A stretch of DNA of 64,000 bases, from assembly GCF_900169175.1 (NCBI RefSeq), contig NZ_FXZM01000009.1, forward strand, positions 118,243 through 182,242, written 5' to 3'. The notes beneath the pieces were generated by a model. It saw nothing but the letters and a program-made list of their open reading frames with translations, had not been told where the DNA came from and made no database searches. Origin of the DNA: Brevibacterium jeotgali. GTDB taxonomy: Bacteria > Actinomycetota > Actinomycetes > Actinomycetales > Brevibacteriaceae. Shown in pieces: positions 9,495 through 17,034 of this stretch; the first letter of the stretch is position 1, and every line of letters begins with the position of its first letter. The translations under genes were made by a program, and so were the position numbers.

Positions 9495-9642
9495 CCACCC
9501 ACGATAGTCGTCTTCCGGACCGATCCGAAAGGGCTGCGGGCCGATCCCCGCTGTGCGACATCCGTAGTACTGGAGGCCGGGAATCGCATGCTCCAGGCGT
9601 GTCGTCCGCGCCTGGCGCGTTCTCCCCGTCCACAATGAACAT

Positions 9643-10923
9643 GTGACTCCAGACGATCCGAACGAGCCGAAGGACCTCCTCTCCAGACGGCTGAGCTCTC
9701 AGCCGGACGGGGACGACCCGACGGCGGCTCACTACGCCGACGGCGCCGGCGAGGAAGCGGGCGCGCACGAAGCCGCCCGATCAGGCACCTTCGACGCCGC
9801 TGCGTTCGACCCGGACGCCACTGCCGCCTTCGATCCGATCCGCGACGGCGACCCCTCCCTGGATGATCAGGCGACTGCGGAGTACGCCCCCCTCTCGCAA
9901 GCCGGCGCAGATGCAGAAGGAGGCCGCGGACGAGACGTCACGGTGGCCTCGGCGACGAGTGCGAGCGCTGCGGGCGGCGCTGCAGCGGGGACCAGCGGTG
10001 CCGGGACAGACGGATCGACCGGGCAGCCGGGCATGATCTCGGATGAGGAGTGGTCGCTCATCAACGGCGGGAGCGCTGCGGCGGCACCCGCGAACGACCA
10101 GCCGACGAAGAAGCTCACCCGCAAGGAGCGCAGAGCCGCCAAGCGGGCATCGAAGCTCGACGACGACCGGCGGGAGACACGCGACGCAGAAGCATCGATG
10201 GCCTCCCGCACCCTGGAGATGCCGGAGCGCAGGCGCAGCCCGCTCGACGTGATCGGCGCGGTGTGGATCACGCTCGGGTTCCCGTTCGTCGCCCTCGCGC
10301 TCGCGGTGCGTGCGGTGGCATCCGGGTGGTTCCTCGCATGGACGTACACCTGGCGTCCCGGCTTCCCCGACGACCAGTACGGCTTCACAGACGCGGATCG
10401 CCTGCACTACGGCTCCTACACCGTCGACTACCTCTTCAACCTCGCCACGGAGCGCTACCTCTCCGACGTCGTGCTGCCAGACGGCACTCCCCTCTTCACA
10501 TCCGGGGAGATCTCGCACATGGCCGATGTGAAGACCCTGATCGGCATCCTCACGCTCACCGCAGTCGTCGCGGCGATCGGCATGATCGTGTTCGGCGTCT
10601 ACAAGTGCCGTCGCGGGGGAAGCGGAGTCCGCGGCAGCCTGCGGGCGGGGCCGATCCTCACCCTCGTCCTCTTCGCGGCCCTCGCCGTGCTCGCGATCGT
10701 GGGCTGGGACCAGTTCTTCACCGGATTCCACGACATCTTCTTCGCCGAGGGGACCTGGACGTTCTACATGGACGATTCCCTCATCCGCCTCTTCCCACCG
10801 CAGTTCTGGGTCGACGCGGGCATCGCCCTCGCGCTCATCGTGCTGGTGCTGTGCGTCTTCGCGTTCTGCCTGAGCTTCGCGGGGCGTTCGACGAAGCGGC
10901 GGATGCGCCGGACCGAGCGCTGA
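9643..10923 (+). CDS. DUF1461 integral membrane protein
   Basis: This is a 426-residue protein with a long N-terminal cytoplasmic region (about 200 residues, acidic and Ala/Gly-rich, ending in a basic KKLTRKERRAAKRASK stretch). Four or five membrane segments follow. The pattern FHDIFFAEGTWTFYMDDSL.LFPPQFW before the last segment is characteristic of the DUF1461 family, whose function I do not know. In this protein the usual extracytoplasmic loop lies between the first two membrane segments. The GTG start is 6 bases after CACAAT, possibly another leaderless start. A strong hairpin follows the gene. Confidence 0.8.
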   Translation: MTPDDPNEPKDLLSRRLSSQPDGDDPTAAHYADGAGEEAGAHEAARSGTFDAAAFDPDATAAFDPIRDGDPSLDDQATAEYAPLSQAGADAEGGRGRDVTVASATSASAAGGAAAGTSGAGTDGSTGQPGMISDEEWSLINGGSAAAAPANDQPTKKLTRKERRAAKRASKLDDDRRETRDAEASMASRTLEMPERRRSPLDVIGAVWITLGFPFVALALAVRAVASGWFLAWTYTWRPGFPDDQYGFTDADRLHYGSYTVDYLFNLATERYLSDVVLPDGTPLFTSGEISHMADVKTLIGILTLTAVVAAIGMIVFGVYKCRRGGSGVRGSLRAGPILTLVLFAALAVLAIVGWDQFFTGFHDIFFAEGTWTFYMDDSLIRLFPPQFWVDAGIALALIVLVLCVFAFCLSFAGRSTKRRMRRTER

Positions 10924-10975
10924 ACCAGCCCACTGCAGGCAGGCCGCAGGGCTGATCTGTGCCCCCACGAATGTG

Positions 10976-11012
10976 ATCGGCCGGGTGGGCTTTCCCCTCC
11001 CACCCGGCCGAT
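10976..11012. terminator. Bidirectional hairpin terminator
   Basis: A perfect 14-bp GC-rich stem (10976-10989 with 10999-11012) has a 9-base loop, CTTTCCCCT. It sits between two convergent genes, DUF1461 and the SDR. Confidence 0.8.
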
Positions 11013-11058
11013 GACGGCTCGCCCACCACCGTGGTGGTGTCGTCTGCCTCGAGGAACC

Positions 11059-11817
11059 TCAGGACGACGCGCCCCCGTCGACGGTGAGCAGCGCTCCGGT
11101 CGTGTACGAGGCGAGCGAGGACGCCAGGTACAGCACCGCACCCACGACCTCCTCGGGTTCACCGCCGCGCTTGGCGGCGAACGTCTGCGCCCGCTCGGTG
11201 AAGGCTTCTTCATCCCAATGGTGGGACACGTCGGTCAGGAAGGTCCCCGGCACCACACAGTTGACGCGGACGCTGGGGCCGTACGCATGCGCCAGCGCGG
11301 TGGTCGTCGCATTGAGCCCGGCCTTCGCCGCCGAGTACGGCACAGTCGCCGGTCTCGGATGCAGCGACGCGATGGAGGAGATGTTCACGATCGCTCCCCC
11401 GCCGGCCTCGGCCATCTTCTCGCCCAGCAGCGCCGCCAGCCGGAACGGGCCCTTGAGGTTCAGCCCGATGACCTTGTCATAGAGTTCTTCGCTGATCCCG
11501 CTGATCGAGTCGTACAGCGGCGAGGAGCCGGCATTGTTGACGAGCACATCCACCCCGCCCATGTCGTCCCACACCGTCTGTGCGAAGCGCGTGCACTGCT
11601 CCCAGTCGGCCACGTGCAGGGCGTACGGTCGCACCGTGCCGCCGGTCTCGGCGGTGATGACAGCGGCGGCGTCCTCGCAGGCGGCGAGTCTGCGTGAGGC
11701 TATGGCCACGTCCGCGCCCAGAGAGGAGAAGGCGCGGGCCATCTGGAAGCCGAGTCCGCGGGACCCTCCGGTGATGACGATCTTCCTGTCGGTGAAGTCG
11801 AAGGTCCAGGTGCTCAT
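11059..11817 (-). CDS. Short-chain dehydrogenase/reductase
   Basis: This is a 252-residue NAD(P)-dependent SDR with all classical signatures. They are the cofactor loop ITGGSRGLGFQ near residue 14, VNNAG near 90, NISS with the catalytic serine, and the YSAAK catalytic Tyr/Lys pair. It ends in the usual YTTGALLTVDGG. The start ATG overlaps the stop of the kinase gene by four bases, so the two are translationally coupled. Context (APH-like kinase plus acyl-CoA dehydrogenase remnant) suggests a substrate in acyl-CoA or 4-hydroxyacid metabolism, comparable to LvaD of levulinate catabolism. This is inference. Confidence 0.9.
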   Translation of the reverse strand: MSTWTFDFTDRKIVITGGSRGLGFQMARAFSSLGADVAIASRRLAACEDAAAVITAETGGTVRPYALHVADWEQCTRFAQTVWDDMGGVDVLVNNAGSSPLYDSISGISEELYDKVIGLNLKGPFRLAALLGEKMAEAGGGAIVNISSIASLHPRPATVPYSAAKAGLNATTTALAHAYGPSVRVNCVVPGTFLTDVSHHWDEEAFTERAQTFAAKRGGEPEEVVGAVLYLASSLASYTTGALLTVDGGASS

Positions 11818-12872
11818 GACTCGATGATCTCCATCGCCTGGTCGAAGAGGGACACGGTCCGCTCGTGCAGGCGGATGCCCACGGACTCCGGCACCAGACC
11901 GGCCGAGGCGCGCGCCTGCGAACCCTCGAGGATCGAGCCGAAGCGGAAGCAGGCCAGCACATGGTAGAAGTCGACATCGTCGACGTCCCACCGGCTGGCT
12001 CCGCCGTAGGCCGCCACGAGCTCCGCCTTGGTGGGTGCGCCCGGCAGCTCGAGACCGTGCGTCGACGCCAGCAGGTGCCCGAGGTCGAGGAGCGGGTCGC
12101 CGAGCGTGCACAGCTCCCAGTCGACGAGTGCGGCGACCTCAGCCGAATCGTTCTGGAACAGCACATTGCCCGCATGGCAGTCGCCGTGGATGATCCCCGC
12201 GTGCTGCTCGGCGGGCATCCGCTCGTTCAGCCAGGCCGGGATCGCGTCGACGCCGCGGTGGTCAAGACCTTCCCAGCGCTCGAACTCGCGGTAGCTCTCG
12301 AGCTGACCCACCCACCTGCCGGGCTGGCGCGCCAACCAGCCGTCCGGCCGGCCGAAGCCCTCCAGCCCCACCGCCTCGTGATCGACATTGCCGAGCTCGG
12401 CGACTGCCCGAGCATGGGCCAGCCCCATCTGGTGCTGCCACTCGCGGCTCTGGAGCACGTGCTCGGGGATCTCGCTGACACCGTTGAAGCCGGCGACCGA
12501 GCGCATGATGAAGAAGGCATTGCCCAGCACGTCGAGATCTTCGCAGACCGCGATGAACTCCGGATGCGGCACCTGGCTCCCACCCAGCGCCTCGAGCACG
12601 CGGGCCTCCCGCAGCATGATCGTGTCGGAGCTCTTCCGCTTGTTGACCGGCGGCCCGCGGTAGATGAGCCGCTCATCGTTCCAGGTGAAGCCCAACAGCA
12701 CATTCTGCGTGCCGCCGGTCAGGAACTCGGGATCGCGCAGCGTCCCAGGACCGAGCTCCTGCTGCATCCACGCCTCGAGCGCAGTCAGTTCTATTCCGGC
12801 CTGTTCCGCGTGCTCGGCCGCGGCCGCGGCGCCGTTGGCCGCGGCTGCTCCGCGGCTCCGATCGGAGCTCAT
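11814..12872 (-). CDS. APH-family kinase, ACAD10/11 and LvaA type
   Basis: This is a 352-residue aminoglycoside-phosphotransferase-fold kinase. The catalytic loop is HGDCHAGNVLFQ, followed by the metal-binding segment LVDWELCTLGDPLLDLG. The N-terminal lobe includes FTWNDERLIYRGPP. In this family branch the substrate is thought to be a 4-hydroxyacyl-CoA rather than an antibiotic: LvaA of Pseudomonas and the kinase domains of animal ACAD10/11 phosphorylate the hydroxyl group, and an acyl-CoA dehydrogenase then removes it. The gene lies between an SDR and a truncated acyl-CoA dehydrogenase, the same partners. Its ATG overlaps the upstream stop as TGATG. Aminoglycoside resistance is unlikely. Confidence 0.85.
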   Translation of the reverse strand: MSSDRSRGAAAANGAAAAAEHAEQAGIELTALEAWMQQELGPGTLRDPEFLTGGTQNVLLGFTWNDERLIYRGPPVNKRKSSDTIMLREARVLEALGGSQVPHPEFIAVCEDLDVLGNAFFIMRSVAGFNGVSEIPEHVLQSREWQHQMGLAHARAVAELGNVDHEAVGLEGFGRPDGWLARQPGRWVGQLESYREFERWEGLDHRGVDAIPAWLNERMPAEQHAGIIHGDCHAGNVLFQNDSAEVAALVDWELCTLGDPLLDLGHLLASTHGLELPGAPTKAELVAAYGGASRWDVDDVDFYHVLACFRFGSILEGSQARASAGLVPESVGIRLHERTVSLFDQAMEIIES

Positions 12873-13039
12873 CAGGAAGCCTCCTCGAGCAGGTGGGCGA
12901 CGTTGCGCTTCGCATCCTCGGTGCGGGTGGGCACGTGGTCGGTGGCGACCTCCAGCGGGATGATCTCCTCACGGACGAAGGCCCGCATCCATTCGAGCTT
13001 CTGCGCGGATTCCGGCTCGGCTGAAAAGTCCCAGCTCAT
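12872..13039 (-). pseudogene. Remnant of an acyl-CoA dehydrogenase, still translatable
   Basis: This is a 55-codon frame. Residues 1-33 (MSWDFSAEPESAQKLEWM, then RAFVREEIIPLE) match the N-terminus of actinobacterial acyl-CoA dehydrogenases. The last 20 residues (PTRTEDAKRNVAHLLEEAS) resemble their C-terminal tail. About 345 residues, the whole catalytic body, are missing, so it looks like a large in-frame internal deletion. The ribosome-binding site AAGGAGGAG is excellent, and the stop overlaps the kinase start as TGATG. The fragment may therefore survive as a leader that couples translation of the kinase. The C-terminal assignment is less certain than the N-terminal one. Confidence 0.65.
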
Positions 13040-13160
13040 ATCGGTTCTCCTCCTTGAGAATGGCGCGCTCATCTGTCCGGTCGGACCGGGACGCACGTCT
13101 TCGATCAAATCCCACTGAGCAGTCGATCGCAAGTGGAGGCGCGACAGGCGACGACCTGGC

Positions 13161-14063
13161 TCAGTCGCCGACTGCGTCTCGTCCGCGCTTCACCAGATTC
13201 TCATCGGCCGGATACACGACGGACGTGTCCTTTCCGTCGTAGTCGAACTGGTTGAGGAAGAAGCGCATGGCGTTGAGACGCGCACGCTTCTTGTCATTCG
13301 ACTTGATGGTGATCCACGGTGCGAAGTCCGTGTCCGTGCGGAGGAAGGTGGCCTCTTTGGCCGCGGTGTAGTCTTCCCACTTGTCGAGTGAGTCCAGATC
13401 GATGGGCGACAGCTTCCATTGGCGCACGGGGTCGATCTGGCGGATCGCGAAGCGTGTGCGCTGCTCCGCCTGCGTCACGGAGAACCAGAACTTGGTCACA
13501 TGGATCCCGGAGTCGATGAGCATCTTCTCGAACAGGGGCGCCTGCTGCATGAAGGTCTCATACTCCTCATCGGTGCAGAAGCCCATGACGCGCTCGACGT
13601 TCGCCCGGTTGTACCAGGAGCGGTCGAACATGACGAACTCCCCCGCAGTCGGCAGATGCTGGATGTAGCGCTGGAAGTACCACTGCCCCTGCTCGACGTT
13701 CGACGGCTTGTTCAGGGCGACGACACGGGCCGCACGCGGATTGAGGTGCTCGGTGAACCGCTTGATGGTGCCGCCCTTGCCCGCGGCATCGCGCCCCTCG
13801 AACACGATCACGTGGCTGAGCTCGTTGTCCTGGCTCCAGTACTGGAACTTCAGGAGCTCGATCTGGAGGTGGTACTTGTCCAGCTCGTACTCCTCCCGGT
13901 CCAGGCGCTCGTCGTAGGGGTAGCCCTCGCGCCACGTCTCCACAGCGCGCCCTCCCGGATCGATGAGGTCCGGGTCGGGGGTGTGACCGTGCAGGACCCT
14001 GTACCCCTCCAGGTGGAGGCGGTCGATGTACTCGCGGAGGTTCTCGCGCTGGCGGGGGTGCAT
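13161..14063 (-). CDS. ppk2: Polyphosphate kinase 2
   Basis: This is a PPK2-family enzyme of 300 residues. It transfers phosphate between polyphosphate and nucleoside phosphates, most often making GTP or ATP from the diphosphate. It has the Walker A loop FEGRDAAGKGGTIKRFTEHL, the Walker B segment FDRSWYNRANVERVMGFC with its lid arginines, and SPIDLDSLDKWEDYTAAKE in the C-terminal half. A single domain of this size belongs to class I (NDP kinase type). The ATG follows AAAGGATG. The upstream gap holds a CCTG repeat tract 121 bp from the start. Polyphosphate is also handled by ppx at 25.2 kb. Confidence 0.93.
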   Translation of the reverse strand: MHPRQRENLREYIDRLHLEGYRVLHGHTPDPDLIDPGGRAVETWREGYPYDERLDREEYELDKYHLQIELLKFQYWSQDNELSHVIVFEGRDAAGKGGTIKRFTEHLNPRAARVVALNKPSNVEQGQWYFQRYIQHLPTAGEFVMFDRSWYNRANVERVMGFCTDEEYETFMQQAPLFEKMLIDSGIHVTKFWFSVTQAEQRTRFAIRQIDPVRQWKLSPIDLDSLDKWEDYTAAKEATFLRTDTDFAPWITIKSNDKKRARLNAMRFFLNQFDYDGKDTSVVYPADENLVKRGRDAVGD

Positions 14064-14174
14064 GGTGCGGACATCCTTTCATCACGGAAGCCGGACGGCT
14101 CACTGCACGACGCTACACAGACGGCGTGAACGGTCGGTGAACCCACCCCGTGCCGCCTCAGGCCGAGCCGCCTG

Positions 14175-14232
<58 letters not shown>

Positions 14233-14234
<2 letters not shown>

Positions 14235-15564
14235 ACGACCGCTCCACGTCCGCCCTCGGCACGAGGAATGACGCGGCTGCCGGGGCGGCCGCCACGCACA
14301 GCATCGCAATCGGATACCCGTTGGCCGCGATGAGGAGGCCGAGTGCGGGACCGACACCGGCCCCCAACGCGTGCTGACCGGTGTTCTGGATCCCCATCGC
14401 CTTGCCCGACCAGCGGTACCCCGCCCCCTCCGCGATCGAGGTCAGTGCCAGTCCGTTGTCGGCCACCGACGCCGCGGAGGCCAGGAGGAACACGATCGCG
14501 GCGACGACCGGGAGGAGGCCCAGTGACACGGCCGCGACGAGGGCGGACAGGACGCACGCGGACCACGCGACGATGCGCAGCACGACGACCCGGGACGGCG
14601 CGAGGTCACTGACCCGACCCATCGCGAACCGGGCGCCGGCTCCTGCCAGCTGCGCCGCACCCACGACGAGTCCCGCCGTCGCGGCCGCCATCCCCTGCGA
14701 GTCCATGAGCCACACGAGCCCGAACGTCGCGAAAGCGAACTGCGGGATGACGAGGAGGGCAGAGGCGGCGTGGATCCGCAGCAGGAAGGAGTCCGCACGA
14801 TAGGGGTTCACGTCTGCGGCGGGGCGTGAGGAGAACGCCGGCTCGGGCGACCCCGTCGGCTCGCAGTCTGCGGCCTCGCTGACCGCTTCCCCGCATGCGC
14901 CGCCCTCCGCAGCGCCGGGTTCCGGCAGCTCCGTTCGAGCCGGTCGAGGCGGATCCACTATGCCCAGCCGGCATGCGATCCCGATGACGAGGCACAGACC
15001 GCTGGTGAGGAGGAAGAAGCCGAGGACTCCCATCGCGTCAGCGAGCGGGGGCACGAGGACGGCGGCAACGGCGGTGCCGAGCGGCTGCGCCATCTGCCGG
15101 GCCCCCATCGCGGTGCCGCGCTGGCTGCGCGGGAACCAGCCCGCGACCACACGGCCCGTCGCCGAATTCACGCTTGCCCCGGCAGCACCGGCGAGCGCGA
15201 GCACGCCGATCAGCGGCAGGGGCCGGTGGAGGGCTCCGGCCTGCGCGAGGACCACTCCCAGCGCAGTCCCGGCCGCGCACGCCAGCAGCCCGGCACTCAG
15301 CGCGAGGCGCTCACCCCGACGGTCGGCGACAGCGCCCCAGAGGACCAGCGTGAAGACCATGCCGAGGCTCGTGGACGCTGCCGCAGTGCCAGCGGTCGCG
15401 AGGGAGAACGCTTCCTTCTCACGCAGCAGCGGAATGAGGAAGGCCGGTCCGGCCACGACGATCGTCACGATCGCCTGCGCAAGGCTCCCCAGCACCAGTG
15501 CACGCCATGCCAGCACCCGACTCCGCGCGTCCGGGAAGCCCTCCGCGGGCGGTGTGCTGACCAT
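14233..15564 (-). CDS. Major facilitator superfamily transporter
   Basis: This is a 443-residue inner-membrane carrier with two sets of six hydrophobic segments. They are split by a cytoplasmic linker of about 60 residues (roughly 205-265) that is rich in Glu, Ala and Pro. The first loop LWGAVADRRGERLALS fits the MFS motif A, and FPRSQRGTAMGARQMAQPLG marks the substrate helix region. The substrate is unknown. The ATG is 6 bases after TAGCCT (minus strand, 15571-15576), so a leaderless message is likely. The stop codon touches the CCTG repeat. Confidence 0.88.
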
Positions 15565-15659
15565 ATCCGCAGGCTACGCCGATGAGGGGCGGCGGCGGAC
15601 CCAGGTCCATCGAGCGGACGACCGCTTCGGCGCGGACCGGCCGCAGGCCCGCTGTGGAC

Positions 15660-16868
15660 TCACCGCAGGCCAGCGCCCCGCGCATGGTCCCGCAGCGCCC
15701 GCCCTGCATCGAGCCCCACGACGGCAGACACCGCCGGATCCTCCTGTGTCCCGTCCGGGGCACGGAACTCGACGAGCAGCGGCTCCTCACTCACGACTCG
15801 CTCCGTGGTCCCCGGGACCGGATGTCCGAACCCTGCCACCTGGCTGCCGTGGATCCGCGCCGACCAGGGGCTGCGGGGTCGGTAGGGCCCTGGGTCCTCC
15901 CCTCGTCGCACAGCGTGCAGCAGAGCCTTCGCAGCATGGGCGCCCTGAGCCTCGGCGTCGTCCCAGTGATCGATCCGATACGGAGCGGCCGGCTCATCGC
16001 CCACTCCGTGCTGGGCCACCGCACCTGCGGCGACCAGCGGCGCACTCGCGCCGTGCACGCGCAGCCGATCGTCGACCCGCACACCGCCGGATGCACCCGC
16101 GGCATCCGTGAACACGGGGATGCCGCCGGGGACACGGGGACGCGCACCATGCGCGACGATCACAAGGTCCGCCTCCACCGCCGTCCCGTCGTCGAGCACC
16201 GCGATCCCGTCCTCGAGCGCCACGATCCGCGCCGACCACCGCGCGTCCACCGTCTCGTCGTGGAGGCGGGCGATCCGCCGAGCGATCTCCGGACCCCACG
16301 CGGCGGCGCCCGGCAGTCCCGACCGGGCCACGAGCGTCACACGGTGGCCCGCCGCGGTCAGGAGGCTCGCAGCCTCCGCGCCGACCAGACCGGACCCCGT
16401 GACCAGGACCCTCGCCCCGTCGACCCCGTCGAGGAGCTCGCGGATCCGCAGCGCGTCATCGACGGAGTGGAGGGTCGACAGTCGCCCTGCGGCAGCCCAC
16501 GCATCGGCCCCCGGCACGTCGAGACGGTCAGGCCGCGAGCCAGTCGCGAGGACGAGGCCCGCAGCCCGGACCGCTTCTCCCGGGACCCGCACGCTCCAGC
16601 CGTGCGGGTCCTCGGCGACGGCGATGACGCAGTCCTCGCGCGTGGTCGCTCCGGTGAGCGGCGGGCGCATCGCCATCGCGCGGGCGGGTGAGAGTCGGCC
16701 GGTCATGATCGCCTTGTCGACCATCGTCCGGTCGATCGCCTCGACCGCAGGGCCGGCCAGGTGGAGGACCGGGAGGCCCGCGTCCGCAGCGAGCAGGGCC
16801 TGGACGGCTGCACGTCCTGCGGCGCCGCCGCCTGCGACGACGAGCGGTCGCGTATCGGTATCCATCAC
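15660..16868 (-). CDS. FAD/NAD(P)-dependent oxidoreductase without redox-active cysteines
   Basis: This 402-residue protein has the two-dinucleotide fold of the pyridine nucleotide-disulphide family. It shows the FAD loop VVAGGGAAGRAAVQALLAAD at residue 10, LVLATGSRPDRLDVPG, and the NAD(P) loop VLVTGSGLVGAEAASLL near residue 155. The CxxxxC pair of disulphide reductases is absent. It is therefore more like ferredoxin- or nitrite-reductase-type FAD subunits, and the electron acceptor is unknown. GTG at 16868 is 6 bases after TAGAGT, which favours it over the following ATG. The start is 167 bp from copA on the other strand, with the CsoR operator between them. Confidence 0.8.
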   Translation of the reverse strand: MMDTDTRPLVVAGGGAAGRAAVQALLAADAGLPVLHLAGPAVEAIDRTMVDKAIMTGRLSPARAMAMRPPLTGATTREDCVIAVAEDPHGWSVRVPGEAVRAAGLVLATGSRPDRLDVPGADAWAAAGRLSTLHSVDDALRIRELLDGVDGARVLVTGSGLVGAEAASLLTAAGHRVTLVARSGLPGAAAWGPEIARRIARLHDETVDARWSARIVALEDGIAVLDDGTAVEADLVIVAHGARPRVPGGIPVFTDAAGASGGVRVDDRLRVHGASAPLVAAGAVAQHGVGDEPAAPYRIDHWDDAEAQGAHAAKALLHAVRRGEDPGPYRPRSPWSARIHGSQVAGFGHPVPGTTERVVSEEPLLVEFRAPDGTQEDPAVSAVVGLDAGRALRDHARGAGLR

Positions 16869-16924
16869 ACGTCGACTCTACGACTCGCACACGGAGAGCT
16901 CCATCACCGCGGCGGCGGACGGCG

Positions 16925-16953
16925 TGTGCAACAATACCCCCAGGGGGTATAGT
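16925..16953 (+). promoter_or_regulatory. copA promoter with CsoR-type operator
   Basis: ATACCCCCAGGGGGTAT at 16934-16950 is a perfect 17-bp palindrome of the G/C-run type bound by CsoR repressors. It fills the space between a weak -35 (TGTGCA, 16925-16930) and a good -10 (TATAGT, 16948-16953) that are 17 bases apart. Bound repressor would block RNA polymerase directly. Confidence 0.85.
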
Positions 16954-17034
16954 GGGCCACTCGAGGCGCCGCGGCCGCCGCACCGCTCCCCACCGGAGCA
17001 CTGCACAACCGGCGCACCTCACGGAAGGAATGGG

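Noticed and set aside
16108..17034. Upstream extension of the copA frame
   Set aside because: It runs through the promoter and CsoR operator and antisense to the FAD oxidoreductase. The ribosome-binding site lies directly before 17035.
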